Assembly (NCBI RefSeq): GCF_029784135.1
Contig: NC_073745.1
Span: 115,677,216-115,741,215 of the forward strand
Direction: 5' to 3'
DNA: 64,000 nt
DNA from: Toxorhynchites rutilus septentrionalis
Taxonomy: Eukaryota; Arthropoda; Insecta; Diptera; Culicidae
A program made the position numbers and the translations under genes. The notes beneath the pieces were generated by a model, which ran no database searches, was not told the origin of the DNA, and saw nothing but the letters and a program-made list of their open reading frames with translations. This document shows positions 1-11,931 of this stretch, piece by piece (position 1 is the stretch's first letter; every line of letters begins with the position of its first letter).

Positions 1-564
1 ATTTTTTTTATTCAATGTTCAGTTTCTATGGCGAAGCTTCATTCGTAAATTACACATTTGTCATCATTGGTGGAATACGATGATAAATGTTGTTATTAAT
101 AGCACAGCAAGTTATGATTACAATACAAATTACAATGGATTTATTTTGATAATGCATTATACATAAACCGATAAAAATGCATTATAATATCTATCCACAG
201 CGTTTTAGCGTCTATATGTATATTTTATTCAATTTCAGTTCGTAATTTCTATCCCATTCGCCGTGTTTATCATTATGATGCTAACATTAATAACATTATA
301 TACGAACCTCCCACCTTATATATGATGTCTTCCACCCTTTTAGAGACATCTTAACATTATGTTAAATTTTTAGAGCGTAAACTATCTGTCAATTTTTTCA
401 CTGTTTACATTTTCTTGCCAAAATCGTTGCCCCTTTTTTCTCTCAAGTTCCACTTCTCTTCTCTGCCTACACTGTCATTCGTCGCAAGGCTATTATATTG
501 ACAGGTTTCTCTAACCGAGGGACAAGACCCTACAAGTAGCACCTTGAGTCCAAGCAGGCAGGCA
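1..564. other. AT-rich left flank, no gene seen
   Basis: This stretch contains no open frame or repeat structure that I recognise. It ends in a GGCAGGCA sequence that is the left target duplication of the adjacent hAT element. Confidence 0.5.
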
Positions 565-2067
565 CAGGGTTGCCAATAATATTTTTCAAAAAACTGGAAG
601 ATTGATCTTAAAAAAACTGGAAGAAAACTGAATCCTGTGAAATCGTGTTATTTTAAGAATTTCGGCTTTGATTTATCTAAAATCATTTTTTTTACTTATT
701 CCAATTCTTAAGAAATAGTTTTTTCTTTCAAAGCGAATGTAGCTCATAAAATAGCGAAATAAACTTTCAATTACCCATTCGAGCAGATCAAAATAAAGTT
801 TCCCACCACCCGAACATTACTGTCAAACAATATTTGAGGATCTTTTCTTCTAGAACCTCTAGAAAATATGGTTTATTTTAATAAAACTTGAAATATCTCA
901 TATTTATTGCCAGAACAGAGGATCCAAAACCCCTAAGGAGAACGGAACATATCTTCGGGTTCCTAGAGGAGTTCTCTCGGCTTCTCAGGTTTCCAAAAGA
1001 TAACTTTCCCCTTCGAGATTGGAGTTCGATACATCGCCGGTCCGATTAGCTCTGAAGTTCTACCGGTTATCTTTCCAGGTTTCCCAATAATAACTCTCCG
1101 CCGTCACGAATGGAGTTCTATAAAGTGTATAAGCTACGAATAACATAAGATATCGGCGGGATGATTAATTTTAGAGGAGTTCTCTCAGATTTTCCACAGT
1201 TGACTTTTCATCGTTGCGATTGGATTTTGATTGAAAAAGATGCGATAGATAGTATAGCCGGTCCAATTAATTGTACAGGTTTTCCTTATAAGGTTATCTA
1301 AAAATAATCTTTCCCGCCATGTTATGACAAATGAAATTTTCGGATTTTCATTTCGTCGAATGGTCGATTGATGTTAACGAATGTAAACGGAAGGAAGATT
1401 GCTTGGTTATTTACATTCATATCAATTAAAGTCAATGGAACATTGGAGGTCCTATGAACTTCTGAGCTTCAGAAGGATTTGGAGGACCTATAACGTCTGA
1501 CGTTTATACAAATTTAAAGCCGGCATAGCACGCGGGCTCTGTGAACCATTTTGGGTAAGATTTATTGTTATGAACACTGCACCAGTCGTGGTTGAAATGG
1601 TAGATCAATTAGTCTGAACTTCAAAACGTTTTGGAGGACCTAGAACATATAATATTTATATAAACTCAAAGACATTGTAGCACGTTGCTGCTTGGGTAGG
1701 CACCATACGCACAGTGCGCTAATCGTATTGAAATTCAGATTAAACTTTCGAATTCTGGAGAAAAATATCTTTGAGAGTGTGTAGGAAAAGAAAGATCGAT
1801 CCAAGGTAAATACATCTTGGATCGTTCGAAAGAAAAATATCAACAAATAAAATTGGTCGAGGAATAAGAAGAGTGAGAGAGGGATAATTTTTATACATCG
1901 TAAATTTATTTAACAAAAACTTTGTAAAATGATGCAATCATATGAAAAAGCTGGATAAAAATGGACGATATTTAAAAAAACTGGAAGTTTCTAGGGTTTA
2001 ACTGTTTGACTGGATCGAGGAAAAAAACTGGAAGAATCCAGTTTAAACTGGAACATTGGCAACGCTG
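565..2067. mobile_element. Non-autonomous hAT-type element, 8-bp TSD
   Basis: The left end begins CAGGGTTGCCAA and the right end is its near-perfect inverse (TTGGCAACGCTG). Both ends are flanked by the same 8 bases, GGCAGGCA (557-564 and 2,068-2,075). An 8-bp duplication with a CAG...CTG inverted repeat is the hAT superfamily signature. The sub-terminal parts repeat an 'AAAAACTGGAAG' motif on both sides. No hAT transposase frame is present, so the 1.5-kb copy must have been moved in trans. The interior (about 960-1,330) holds roughly three degenerate copies of a module of about 120 bp containing 'TTCTC..GGTTTTCC' and 'GCCGGTCCGATTA'. A second module with 'TTTGGAGGACCTA' occurs twice (about 1,440-1,700). 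Confidence 0.85.
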
Positions 2068-2080
2068 GGCAGGCAGGTAT

Positions 2081-2128
2081 TGAATTAAAGAGACTTTAAA
2101 CTCTGAGAGTTCATTCGTCTCTCCCGCT
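2081..2128 (+). repeat. Short flanking direct repeat, copy 1
   Basis: The motif AGAGACTTTAAACT, followed by GTTCATTCGTCTCT, occurs here and again at about 3,354-3,388. AGAGAC at one end and GTCTCT at the other make each copy a small inverted repeat. The two copies bracket the histone H3 relic and the duplicated segment. They may be the ends of an unrecognised repeat. Confidence 0.5.
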
Positions 2129-2288
2129 CTCTTCTATACGATGCGAGTTGAGCTACAAATATAATGAAAAGAATGTAAAAGAGGTCGGGTTTACATTCCA
2201 TTCTCTTATGGTATATAATATCACGATTCTTTTGCTTTCGTTCATTTCTACCTCTACTCTCGCACCGTGAGGACTCGTTTCATCGGGA

Positions 2289-2630
2289 CCAAGCAGACAG
2301 CGTAAATCTACCGGTGGTAAGGCACCTCAAAAGCAGCTCGGAAAAGCGCGCCAGCCACAGGAGGTGTGAAGAAGCCACATCGCTACATACCGGGAACCGT
2401 CTCCTTGCGTGAATTGCTGATACGCAAGCTACCTTTGCAGCGTTTGGTTCGTGGAATTGTCCAGGACTTCAAAACCGACTTGCGCTTTCAAAGTTCCGCG
2501 GTTATGGCACTGCAGGAGGCCTATTCGAAGATACAAATTTGTGTGCTATCCACGAAAAACGCGTCACATCCTGCCCGAGGACATCCAGCTGGTCCGTCGT
2601 ATTCGAGGAACGTGCTATTACCATAGCATA
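2289..2630 (+). pseudogene. Histone H3 pseudogene (replication-dependent type)
   Basis: Histone H3 packages DNA in nucleosomes. Translation across frames recovers most of H3: the [13 protein letters not shown] tail, [19 protein letters not shown], the PGTV.LRE segment, [46 protein letters not shown], and PEDIQL.RRIRG near the end. SSAVM rather than SAAIG points to the canonical replication-dependent H3, not H3.3. The gene is dead: there is no start codon, at least three frameshifts, a deletion in the RKQLATKA part of the tail, and a deletion of about nine residues after LRE that removes RRYQKSTE. The frame also shifts near the C-terminus. There is no intron, as expected for H3, so a decayed genomic copy and a retrocopy cannot be told apart. 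Confidence 0.88.
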
Positions 2631-2699
2631 CAATCAACGGCCCTTTTCAGGGATACCAAATTTATGGATTAGAGTTCAGAAAAGTTTTTGCAGGCCGAA

Positions 2700-2905
2700 C
2701 TGAAAGAAGCATTTAGCGAAAATGGTGGTGTCGATGATAATTCGATACCGATGGGCGCTATTAACTATGGAGTCCGGATTTGGTAATGACGAATACGAAA
2801 TATATGACAGTGGATATTTCATCATATCGAAGAAATCACTTTGATGAAAACTGCCTTATAAAACTCTTTGTGTATGAATGCCGCAATCGATAGTCAACTC
2901 TAATT
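2700..2905 (+). repeat. Duplicated segment, copy 1
   Basis: This segment is related to 3,085-3,270. Both contain GATGATAATTCGATACCG, then a GGGCGCTATTAACTA/GGGTGCCATTGACTA variant, and both end near 'AATGC(C/T)GCAATCGA'. Copy 1 directly follows the H3 relic. In one frame copy 1 reads SENGGVDDNSIPMGAI and copy 2 reads SEIQGIDDNSIPMGAI, so the duplication may derive from coding sequence that I cannot name. Confidence 0.6.
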
Positions 2906-3084
2906 TGCGCTGGGTATTATTTCCTCGGAGGACTCGATTCCTCCTTTGAGCATTAATAATCTCTTTCTGTCAAAACGAAGTGGTATGATAATCACATTAT
3001 TCGAAAGAAAAAATGCAGAAGTTTTCTGCCAATCTCCTTTCAACCTCCAACATCTCTTTCTCCCGTTTCTCCTCTGCAGTCGGA

Positions 3085-3270
3085 CCTAACGGAGCATTTA
3101 GCGAAATCCAAGGTATCGATGATAATTCGATACCGATGGGTGCCATTGACTATGTATTTAATAGTGAAGAACACGATATGATATGGTGTAGTGAATATTA
3201 TCGAAGTGGATATTATATTACATATCAACATTTGTTTACGAATGCTGCAATCGACCGTCATTATTGAGAA
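3085..3270 (+). repeat. Duplicated segment, copy 2
   Basis: This is the second copy of the segment at 2,700-2,905, about 385 bp downstream in the same orientation. It lies in an open frame of 84 codons (3,013-3,267) that contains DDNSIPMGAIDY. I do not recognise the protein, and the frame is too short and isolated to call a gene. Confidence 0.6.
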
Positions 3271-3353
3271 GTTGGAATTGTTGGGAACACACATTCCTGC
3301 TTGCCGCCCGGCGATAGAATGAGGCCAAGTAGGTAAGGTAAGGTATTGTATTA

Positions 3354-3388
3354 TAGAGACTTTAAACTTTTTCAGTTCATTCGTCTCT
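3354..3388 (+). repeat. Short flanking direct repeat, copy 2
   Basis: AGAGACTTTAAACT and TTCATTCGTCTCT recur here in the same order as at 2,081-2,128. Confidence 0.5.
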
Positions 3389-3762
3389 AGCCTTGAGGTA
3401 GGCTCTTGGAAATTTTACTCTACTTTTCGCCCGTTCCTGTGGTTGTTTGTAATGTATAGCTGTTTGCTGGGGGATCGCAGATAAAATGTATGGAAAAGTA
3501 GGGGTTTCTTTCTTCCAATTTTTCATCAATTTGAACTTTATATGAGCTGAAAAATCGCAATGTATCGCATATAAACAATTGCTGAGAATATTTCCTATTA
3601 ATGTGTGCCTTTGGAACCAAAATCCATTCATTAATTGAGGAGGTATTAACGTTCAAGAACTGAACACTTTTTTACAACGAAATATTGAAATGGGCCCCAA
3701 TATTGAAAGGTTAGACGGCCTACGTCAAAAATGTTTCTGGGTCGATTAGAAAATCAATCAAT
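3389..3762. other. No gene or repeat recognised
   Basis: Short open frames on the minus strand (for example 3,377-3,631) have no recognisable motif, and I see nothing else in this stretch. Confidence 0.4.
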
Positions 3763-4424
<662 letters not shown>

Positions 4425-5300
4425 TCTCTTAATAAAAATAAAATCAAAATTTTCAGTATTGTTAGTACTTCAATTCTTGATTAAAAGTGTGCACTTTCTG
4501 TATTTTTTTATCAATCGAAAAAGAAGTAAAACAATTGAACGGATCAGCGTTATGGGGATACATTTGGCCCAATGTATCCCCAATACCGCATTGAACGGAG
4601 CGGTATTGGGGATACATTGGGCCAAAAAAAAACTTCTAAAAAAAGTGCGAACATAGCAGTTTGCAAAAGTACAGTAGATTTTCAAAAACACTGCACAAAC
4701 CCGGTTTCGGGTACTTTTTCTAAAATCGATGTAGAAAATTTGGATAAATTTGTTCACGTCAAAGAAATAATTTTCACTTGTATTATATTTTTCCTTTTCG
4801 AAACTGCTTTTCAATTTTCTGTGCGATTATTGTTTCATCAAAGATTTATTATCAAAGATGAGAGGATAATTTTTCATTCAATCAAGAATATATTGGTATT
4901 AAAAGTGCTACTGGATAATTGTAGAAATCGAATGTATACTAAATAATTAGATTAGTTAGATTTGTTATCAACTTGTTAAAGAATATTTATATTTACTTAC
5001 TTTTTTCCTAACTTTAGTAAAAAACGTTGAAAATAATAATAAAAATTTAGTTTTAATTTAAAATTATTTAGCTTATTGAAAAATTTAAAAAATATATTTC
5101 ACCGATTTCGTACTTTATTTCTTCATGGAAAAATTGAAAATTTTGTGTGGTCGAATACATTTCACTTATTCAGCGGGTTAACAAATGCACACGTCGATCT
5201 GCTTATATATATATAGCGACATATAGCGTCGTATTTTCGAGAGTTATTTGTTAGAAAAACTTTATTATAATACTTCCACCGGGTAACTCAACCGAGATTT
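4425..5300. other. AT-rich spacer, no gene
   Basis: Apart from the palindrome at 4,564-4,625, this stretch holds AT-rich sequence with no recognised element. A TATA-rich piece lies near 5,205-5,220. Confidence 0.4.
4564..4625. repeat. Perfect 26-bp inverted repeat (cruciform candidate)
   Basis: The arms 4,564-4,589 and 4,600-4,625 are exact reverse complements around a 10-bp spacer. GGGGATACATT, just upstream, also pairs with AATGTATCCCC inside the left arm. The arm sequence is therefore present three times in alternating orientation, and two alternative hairpins are possible. Confidence 0.95.
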
Positions 5301-7426
5301 ACTACATCTCACAGCAATAAAAATAATCGATCGCTCTCCCTACCCTTCCGGTGCCTTCTACCCAGTAGAAGTCTGCGTCGTTGGGGGAAATAAACCACTT
5401 CTTTCACGCGAGAAAAATACATAGAATCATTTATGTTTCTATATTAAACATTCATTCGCCCGTCCCCGGTGTCACGACTTGATTATTTTGCCATAACTTG
5501 TGCGCGATATGAAGTTGGCATTTCCAACGCAACATGCTCTCGATATAATCCCTCGTCGGCAGAGGAATTCATGCTTGTTTTTCCACCCAATACACTCTGG
5601 AGATGCAGAGTTGGCTCAGCATTCTCCCAACCGCCTCCAAAACGAAGACGACAGCACAAAAAGCGCGAATCGAATCGAAACCGCGCTGATATAATTCATT
5701 TTTATATGCGAAACTGCGAAACGAAGCCCTCGCGCGTCCTCTCTTGATTCCAGCTGCCACCACTCGAGTGTGCCTCTCTCGAGGGAAATTGATTAATTTT
5801 GTATGTCGAATGCAAATTTCACCCGTTTTCGGCGCCACTTATCGCCGAGATAAAGCGAATCGATGATGATTGATGAATAATTGAGCGCCTCCATGTGTGT
5901 GTGTGCGTGTGTATGTGTCTGTTAGAGATACTAAATTTGTGGTTACGAATTGATAGGAAATGAAATAACAGTCGTTTCATTACCCAACAAAATATATTAA
6001 CCCCAACCGTGTTGGCAGTTGACAAGGCCAAGCAACATTGTAACTCGAAGGAGAACAGAAATTCCAGCTTCGCAATAATGCCACTCATGTCACATTCCGC
6101 TGCCGCAGGCCTTAAAGATAGACACTTCATTGGGCCAAATGGTTTAGGAGGACTTTGTTGGTTTGCACGTTCCAAACACGGCCGTGGAAGATAAAATTCC
6201 AAGACGTGGAAGTAGAGGTCCCATGTATTCCTTCCGCCTCCTTCTCCTGCTCCCAATAATCGAGTGAAAACAGAAAAAAATCCAAAGCCACACATTCCTG
6301 CCGAAACCCACACCCAAAGTTCACACATACCTGTGTGCGAATTGCGATTCTTTACTTTTTGTGTGTGTAAAGATCATAAAAAAGGTCGACAATAAATAAT
6401 AGGCCAAATCCACTCCGAAAAGGGAAGTTGCTGAAACGTGAAAACTGTACACACAGAGAGCGCTACAATCCAGCCACTCCGGGCGTAATCCGAGCAAAAA
6501 TCTCGTTACGGAAAAGTCAACTGCGAATTAATAAATAAACGCGACGAATTTGGAATTCATCAATCATTGCGAAGGGGCGATTGGGCGTTTTTTCGTGTGG
6601 CCAATCGTTCTCGATTGCGTGGGCGATTTTTACGCAAACACATACATACATATTGGTCGTCATTGGAGTTCTGGGTTTTTTCCTGGAGACCACATAGTAA
6701 TCGTGCAGGTATGCTTGAAATTCGTTGAAAAGTGGGATTGATTGTTTGGAGCACTTGAGACCAGAACCATATCCACATGACTGCGTTTGGGAAGGAGCTC
6801 AATCACTTTGGATTTCCCAAATTGAAGCGAATTATTTATTGCAATGCTGAAAGGATGTGATGGATTAGTGGGATTGTTTTCGGCTGGAACGAAAGAAAAA
6901 TGAACACGAACAACAATTTGGATTCGCAGAAGTTTACATTCGGGCGAAGGAGCGATTGTGTTTCGACTATACAGGAGGATTACGATTTGACGTCGTTCGA
7001 AGAAACTTTTAGAGACGTTGATTTTTTCGTTTTGTTGCAAAAAAGGGGAGCGACATCCGATTGAATCTGCCTGCTATATTTGACTGTTCTAAAAGAATCA
7101 GCTTATTCGTGCAAGCATGTGCTCCGCGAATGAAATCACATTTTTGTCCTGAACTAGGGCTTTCAAATATGTTCAAACATTATCAATCTATTTCATAGTT
7201 GTTTTACTGACATGCATATCAATCAGAAACGATGCATTCGGTAACATGTGTTTTTAAAAAAATAATGTAGTGATATGATTGTTTCAATGAAAACGAAAAC
7301 TTCTATTCAAAGTTTATGGTCATAAAATTTCAAATGAAAAATCCTGGGGCTATCACCCGGGAATATCACTGAGAAAATAAAATTTTATAGGTCATCGTTC
7401 CTCTGCCGACGAGGGATTATTAGTGC
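5300..7426. other. Single-copy-looking region, no gene assigned
   Basis: The base composition is more balanced here than in neighbouring TE-derived DNA, and I see no internal repeats except (TG)n at 5,894-5,918. Several short open frames (5,469-5,747 plus, 5,819-6,328 minus, 6,660-7,040 minus) show no domain I recognise. The region could be intron or intergenic DNA. Confidence 0.4.
5894..5918. repeat. (TG)n microsatellite
   Basis: A short, slightly imperfect TG run. Confidence 0.9.
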
Positions 7427-7617
7427 ACCCGTGGCCGAGTGGTTAGCGTCTCACATTATTAGCCGGGTGCTCGGGTTCGATTCGCGTTCTGGTCGGGGGA
7501 TTTTTCGTCAGAGAAATTTCCTTCGACTTGCTGCACTGTGGTCACGCGTATTCTAGAGCTTGCCCTTCGGAATACATTCAAGGCGTGTTATTTGGCTTAA
7601 GAAATCTCAACTAAGTA
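7427..7617 (+). mobile_element. tRNA-derived SINE, 5' part (interrupted)
   Basis: The head carries RNA polymerase III promoter boxes: an A box in TGGCCGAGTGGTTAGCG and a B box in GGTTCGATTCG. A tRNA-unrelated body follows (about 7,500-7,617). The same sequence occurs uninterrupted on the minus strand at about 30,362-30,630. Here it breaks off after CTCAACTAAGTA and resumes after the foldback element at about 9,424. It is mobilised by LINE machinery and encodes no protein. It resembles mosquito Feilai-type SINEs in design, but the family name is an inference. Confidence 0.8.
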
Positions 7618-9424
7618 TTCAGCAATTCCAAATGAAATCGTCCTAAGAATGCAGATTATAAAAACTTGTATTTTTGATTCCAATAAAAGTGTGTATTCCG
7701 TTTGGGTTGGAGGAAATATGAGTTTTTCACATCTATTGGGAATTTTTGAAAAGGGCGTATCTATTTTAGTAAGAGAAATCTTTGATTATTTTCTATCTCA
7801 AAAACTATGAGTCGTAGCGAAATAGTGTCGTAGTTATAGAGTTATAGAGTATTGATGGTTGAATATGAAAAAAATTTACACTGAGAAAAAAAAATTAGTA
7901 CTCTTTTTTTTTTTTATTTACAAAATAAAAATTCAATTTGCAATATCCAAAATACATATTTTATAATTTTTTTTAAATTTTTTCATACAAAATAGAAGTC
8001 ATGCAGAAAATTTAAAAAATGGGCCCAAGATGGTAAAACTATTTTTGACGAAATTTGTGGAACATCGAATTTTTCGGAATTTTCGAAACTTCCAATTTTT
8101 GTATGTTAACAATCATTTATAGCCACAAACTATGAATCCTGATGTGATTTGAAACAAAAAAGGTTATTATCAATCTCCTTCTAAATGTAGCCATTCTCGA
8201 AATATTTCAAAAAATATTTCTAATTTATTGTTTTTTTTTTTATAAAAAAAATCCCTTTTAATATGTTTGTCGTGTTATACCGTCATGTTCATGAAATTTT
8301 ATGAATTTGCTTATAATTTCCAACAACTTTTCCAAATACATCATTATGGTTCATTTTTTGACTCAAGCGTAACTTTTGAAAAGGGCGTATCGATTTGAGT
8401 AAGAGAAATCTTTGATAATTCATATCTCAAAAAATATGAGTCGTACCGAAATAGTGTGTTAGAAAGAGTTATAGAGTACTGTTGGCTTAATTTGAAAAAA
8501 ATATACACTGAGAGGAAAAATTAGTACTCTTTTTTTTATTTACAAAATAAAACTTTAATTTGCGATATAAAAAAATATGTATTTTTCAAATATTTTTTTT
8601 CAATTTTTCATATAAAATAGAAGTCATGTAGAACATTTGAAAAATGGGCCCGCGATGGTAAAACTATTTTTGACAAACTTTGTGAAACATCGAATTTTTA
8701 GGAATTTTCGAAACTTCGAGTTTTTGTATGTTAGCAGTCATTTTTAATCACAAATTATGAATTCTGATGTGATTTAAAACAAAAAAGGTTATTATCAATC
8801 TTCTTTAAATGCAACCATTCTCGAGTTAAGATATGATAATTTATAATCTTTTTATAGTAAATAATCTCTTTCAATATGTTTGTCGTGTTATACCATCATG
8901 TTCATGAAATTTTATGAATTTTATTATAATTTCCAACTATTTTTTTGATTGATTGAAGTTTGTATTAAGATAAAAAAGATTTTTTAGTTTCGCTACTTAA
9001 TACAATATTTTTACCATCTTGGGCCCATTTTTTAAATTTTCTACATGACTTCTATTTTATATGAAAAAATTTAAAAAAATATAAAAAATACATATTTTTT
9101 GATATCGCTAATTAAAATTTTATTTTGTAGATAAAAAAAAGTACTAATTTTTCTTCTCAGTGTATATTTTTTTCAAATTAAGCCAACTGTACTTTATAAC
9201 TCTTTCTAACACACTATATCGGTACGACTCATATTTTTTGAGATATAAATTATCAAAGATTTCTCTTACTCAAATCGATACGCCCTTTTCAAAAGTTACG
9301 CTTGAGTCAAAAAATTCCCAATTGCTGTGGAAAACTCATATTTCCTCTAACCAAAACGGAATAAACACTTTCATTCGAACCGAAAATACTCATGTTTTGT
9401 CATTTGTCGATTTCATTTGGAATT
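7618..9424. mobile_element. Foldback element inserted in a SINE
   Basis: Both ends carry AATTCCAAATGAAATCG as inverted repeats (about 7,624 and 9,409), and the match continues inward through GTGT(T/A)TATTCCGTTT and GGAAATATGAGTTTT. The interior consists of a module of about 600 bp present twice in direct orientation (starting about 7,735 and 8,365) and once inverted (about 8,990-9,305). The module is marked by GAAAAGGGCGTATC and by 'TTTACACTGAGA' or 'ATACACTGAGA'. There is no transposase. The flanking halves of the SINE fit together when it is removed. The exact target duplication is unclear. Confidence 0.75.
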
Positions 9425-9513
9425 ACTCTATTAATAAATGACGCTAGTTGATGCATACGTTGAGATGGCAAAAGTTCCACAGAGAACGTTAACGCCATTC
9501 AAGAAGAAGAAGG
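9425..9513 (+). mobile_element. tRNA-derived SINE, 3' part
   Basis: ATTAATAAATGAC, followed by GCAAAAGTTCCAC and a GAAGAAGAAGG tail, matches the 3' half of the minus-strand SINE at 30.36-30.43 kb. It completes the SINE that breaks off at 7,617. Confidence 0.7.
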
Positions 9514-9826
9514 TCATCGTTTAGAAAGGCTCTTTTCAATTGATCTCTACTTTTCAAATCACGTCTGATTGTTCGACAGGTTTTGATTCATTTCAAACGA
9601 CGGAAAATTAATGACCGTTATCAATAAAGAATTTTTAACAATTTCTCAAACACTGAGTTATTTTTTTTATGTTCAAAGTAACAATTCATAACGACAAATA
9701 ATTCTCTAACGCTATGAACAGCAGCTTGTAGGAAGTATTCGATGGAATGGCAGATATCATCTGCATTATTGATGATTTGGAGACACCAGGCAGCTTTCTT
9801 TGAAGGAACAATAATATGTGCTTATA
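9514..9826. other. No feature seen
   Basis: AT-rich DNA between the SINE tail and the next MITE. I recognise nothing in it. Confidence 0.4.
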
Positions 9827-10784
9827 CAGCTATTTCATGCCAATCCGATATAGTCGTTCTCAGATTTTCGTGAAAGTGGTAGTTTTGAATTATAATTTTT
9901 GGAAGTTAACCGATGGTCTGAAAAATCATTTTTTACAATTTTTCAAAAAATTACGTTGTTCAAAAATTCATAACTTTTGAACTATTGGACCGATTTAGAT
10001 AATCGACAAATGAAATTGATGTCAAAGTCTTCTTTGAAAAAATATTACACTTGCAAAAATAGAGTTTTATTCGCATAGATTTAGTCTAGTCGCACGAAGA
10101 CTAAACACATGTTAACATTGAAAAATCATCAAAAAATTAAAAAAAACTGCGCCCTTGGTCCCGATACCATATAAACTATAAGGAACCGATACAATCAATA
10201 ACCACTAAAACAAAATCCTTTTTTTCTCAAGTGTAATATTTTTTTTTCAAAGAAGTCTAGCCAAGAAGTAATTGGTTTCAATTTGATATGACCGATCTGA
10301 ATAAGTCTAGTAGTTCAAAAGTTATGAAATTCTGAGAATAGGAACAAAAAAACAAAAATGATATTTCGAACTATCGGTTAACATTGAAAAATCATTACTT
10401 GTAAAATAAAAAGAACAAATCTATGATTTTGAGATATTTTATGCAAAAAGTGCAGCTTTCAAGAAAAAATATAAAAATATATAGCGCCCTTGGTCTGAAA
10501 GCATGTGAGCTATAATTTTGTTTTGCAAATGTGACGTATTTTTTTTTCAAATAAAACGAGATAACTGACTTTAATTAGATATGTCGATCATCGGAATCGG
10601 CTTATTGGTTCAAAAGTTAAGAGTTTTTGAAAAAAAGTTATTTTTGTAAAAAATGGAAAAAAACTTTTTTTTGGATCACCCTATAATGCGGGGCTAATAT
10701 TTTGCGATTAGGAACAAAACTACCCTACTAATAAAACTACTTTTGATGAAAATCTGAGAACCATGGTTTGGCATGAAATGGTTG
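9827..10784. mobile_element. MITE with about 60-bp terminal inverted repeats
   Basis: The left arm (about 9,827-9,895: ATTTCATGCCAA, TTCTCAGATTTTC, GTAGTTTT) is mirrored at about 10,730-10,784. The interior is AT-rich and internally repetitive. The module 'CATAACTTTTGAAC..TTGGACCGAT' or similar recurs about every 300 bp, alternating with 'GCGCCCTTGGTC'. There is no open frame and I could not define a target duplication. Confidence 0.6.
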
Positions 10785-10815
10785 TAAATTCGGATTAGAA
10801 TACCGAATTAGCGTA

Positions 10816-11742
10816 TCTATTTATATAAATAAAAATGTAAGACAAAATCTGTTGGTAAGCGGAAAACCCGAAGAAGGGATGGTCCGATTTTAGCCTTCTT
10901 TATTTTGTTGTATTCGTCTCTTCCCGTAGATCAATATAGTGGAGAGAAAATCCGGAAAATTTTCGGAAAACTCTGAAGGAAGGTCGGAAAATTCGGAAAA
11001 TTGAATTCCCACATGTTCGAAAATTACATCATAATAAGCGTTGTTAGTCCATTCGATATTTGTGCTACCGAAACTGATCTTTGTTCGTAAGTGGAAATGG
11101 ATTTTCAGGCGAAATAACGCATTTCCATATCTTATATCTATATAAATAAAAATGTAAACCCAAATGTGTTGGTAAGCGCAAAACCCAAGGTAGGAATGGT
11201 TCAATTTGAGTCATCTATATTTCGTTGTATTCGTCTCTTCCCGTAGATCAATATAGAAAAATCGGAAAATTCGGGAAATTGATTTCCTATATGTTCTACA
11301 ATTAGCTATGCGTTGTTAGTCCATTTGATGTTGGCGCTAACGAAATTGATTTTTGTTCGAAAGTGGAAAAGGATTTTCAGACGGAATAACGCATTCCTGT
11401 ATCTTCTATCTATATAAATAAAACTAGAAGGCCAAATGTGTTGGTGTGCCCTAAACCCGAGGAAGGAGTGGTCCGATTTGAGCTGTCTATTACCAAATGC
11501 TTGATGAATCTTGAACGAGAATTTTGTCTGAAAATAATTTTATATTATAAGGACGATTTTTTGTAGAAGTACTAGACAATATATAGTAAAAGGAAATTGT
11601 AAAGGGTCAAAGGGTAATCAATCAATGAAGAGTTCAGTGATTGGACTCACTAACGTTCACTTAGTAAGAAAACGTGGATGTTTGAAAGTATTCAAATCAA
11701 AAAATCTATTTTGGGCGGGACGAAGTTCGTCGGGTCAGCTAG
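10816..11742 (+). mobile_element. Helitron, non-autonomous, with three tandem 5' ends
   Basis: Three copies of the 5' end TCTAT.TATATAAATAAAA begin at 10,816, 11,137 and 11,409, each preceded by A. Each is followed by the same sub-terminal sequence (GTTGGTAAGC, then AAACCCGA.GAAGGA.TGGTCCGATTT, then GTTGTATTCGTCTC). Only one 3' end is present: a GACGAAGTTCGTC hairpin, then GGGTCAG and CTAG (11,739-11,742), followed by T. This is classical Helitron geometry (A-TC...hairpin...CTRR-T). No Rep/helicase is encoded. Confidence 0.75.
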
Positions 11743-11929
11743 TTTTTAATACACTTGCAAATTACATTTTTACTTACAAACAATTTGTTTGCAGGAAAAT
11801 GTTAACGAAGATTTATTAATTGAAACAAAAGTTTATTTCGTTCAGAATAGTTTCTTTCACATAATGATTAGCGTGAACAAGTTTTTTTTTGGAGAAAATG
11901 TAGAAATCACAATATTTGGTTATGCATAA
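11743..11929. other. Short spacer
   Basis: AT-rich DNA between the Helitron 3' end and the TA target site of the ITmD37E element. Confidence 0.4.
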
Positions 11930-11931
11930 TA

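Noticed and set aside
2700..2760. EF-hand protein fragment (AELKEAFSEN)
   Set aside because: Resemblance to the start of an EF-hand is only a few residues, and the second copy of the segment does not preserve it.
5147..5330. Solo LTR
   Set aside because: A TATA-rich 180-bp piece with TG...CA-like ends was considered, but no target duplication or second copy could be found.
5819..6328. 169-codon minus-strand open frame
   Set aside because: It contains a His-Thr run from the TG microsatellite, has no domain, and shows no splice or codon evidence for a gene.
7427..7510. Functional tRNA gene
   Set aside because: A and B boxes are present but the acceptor stem and anticodon arm do not hold, and the same sequence with the same body recurs at 30.5 kb. 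It is a SINE head.
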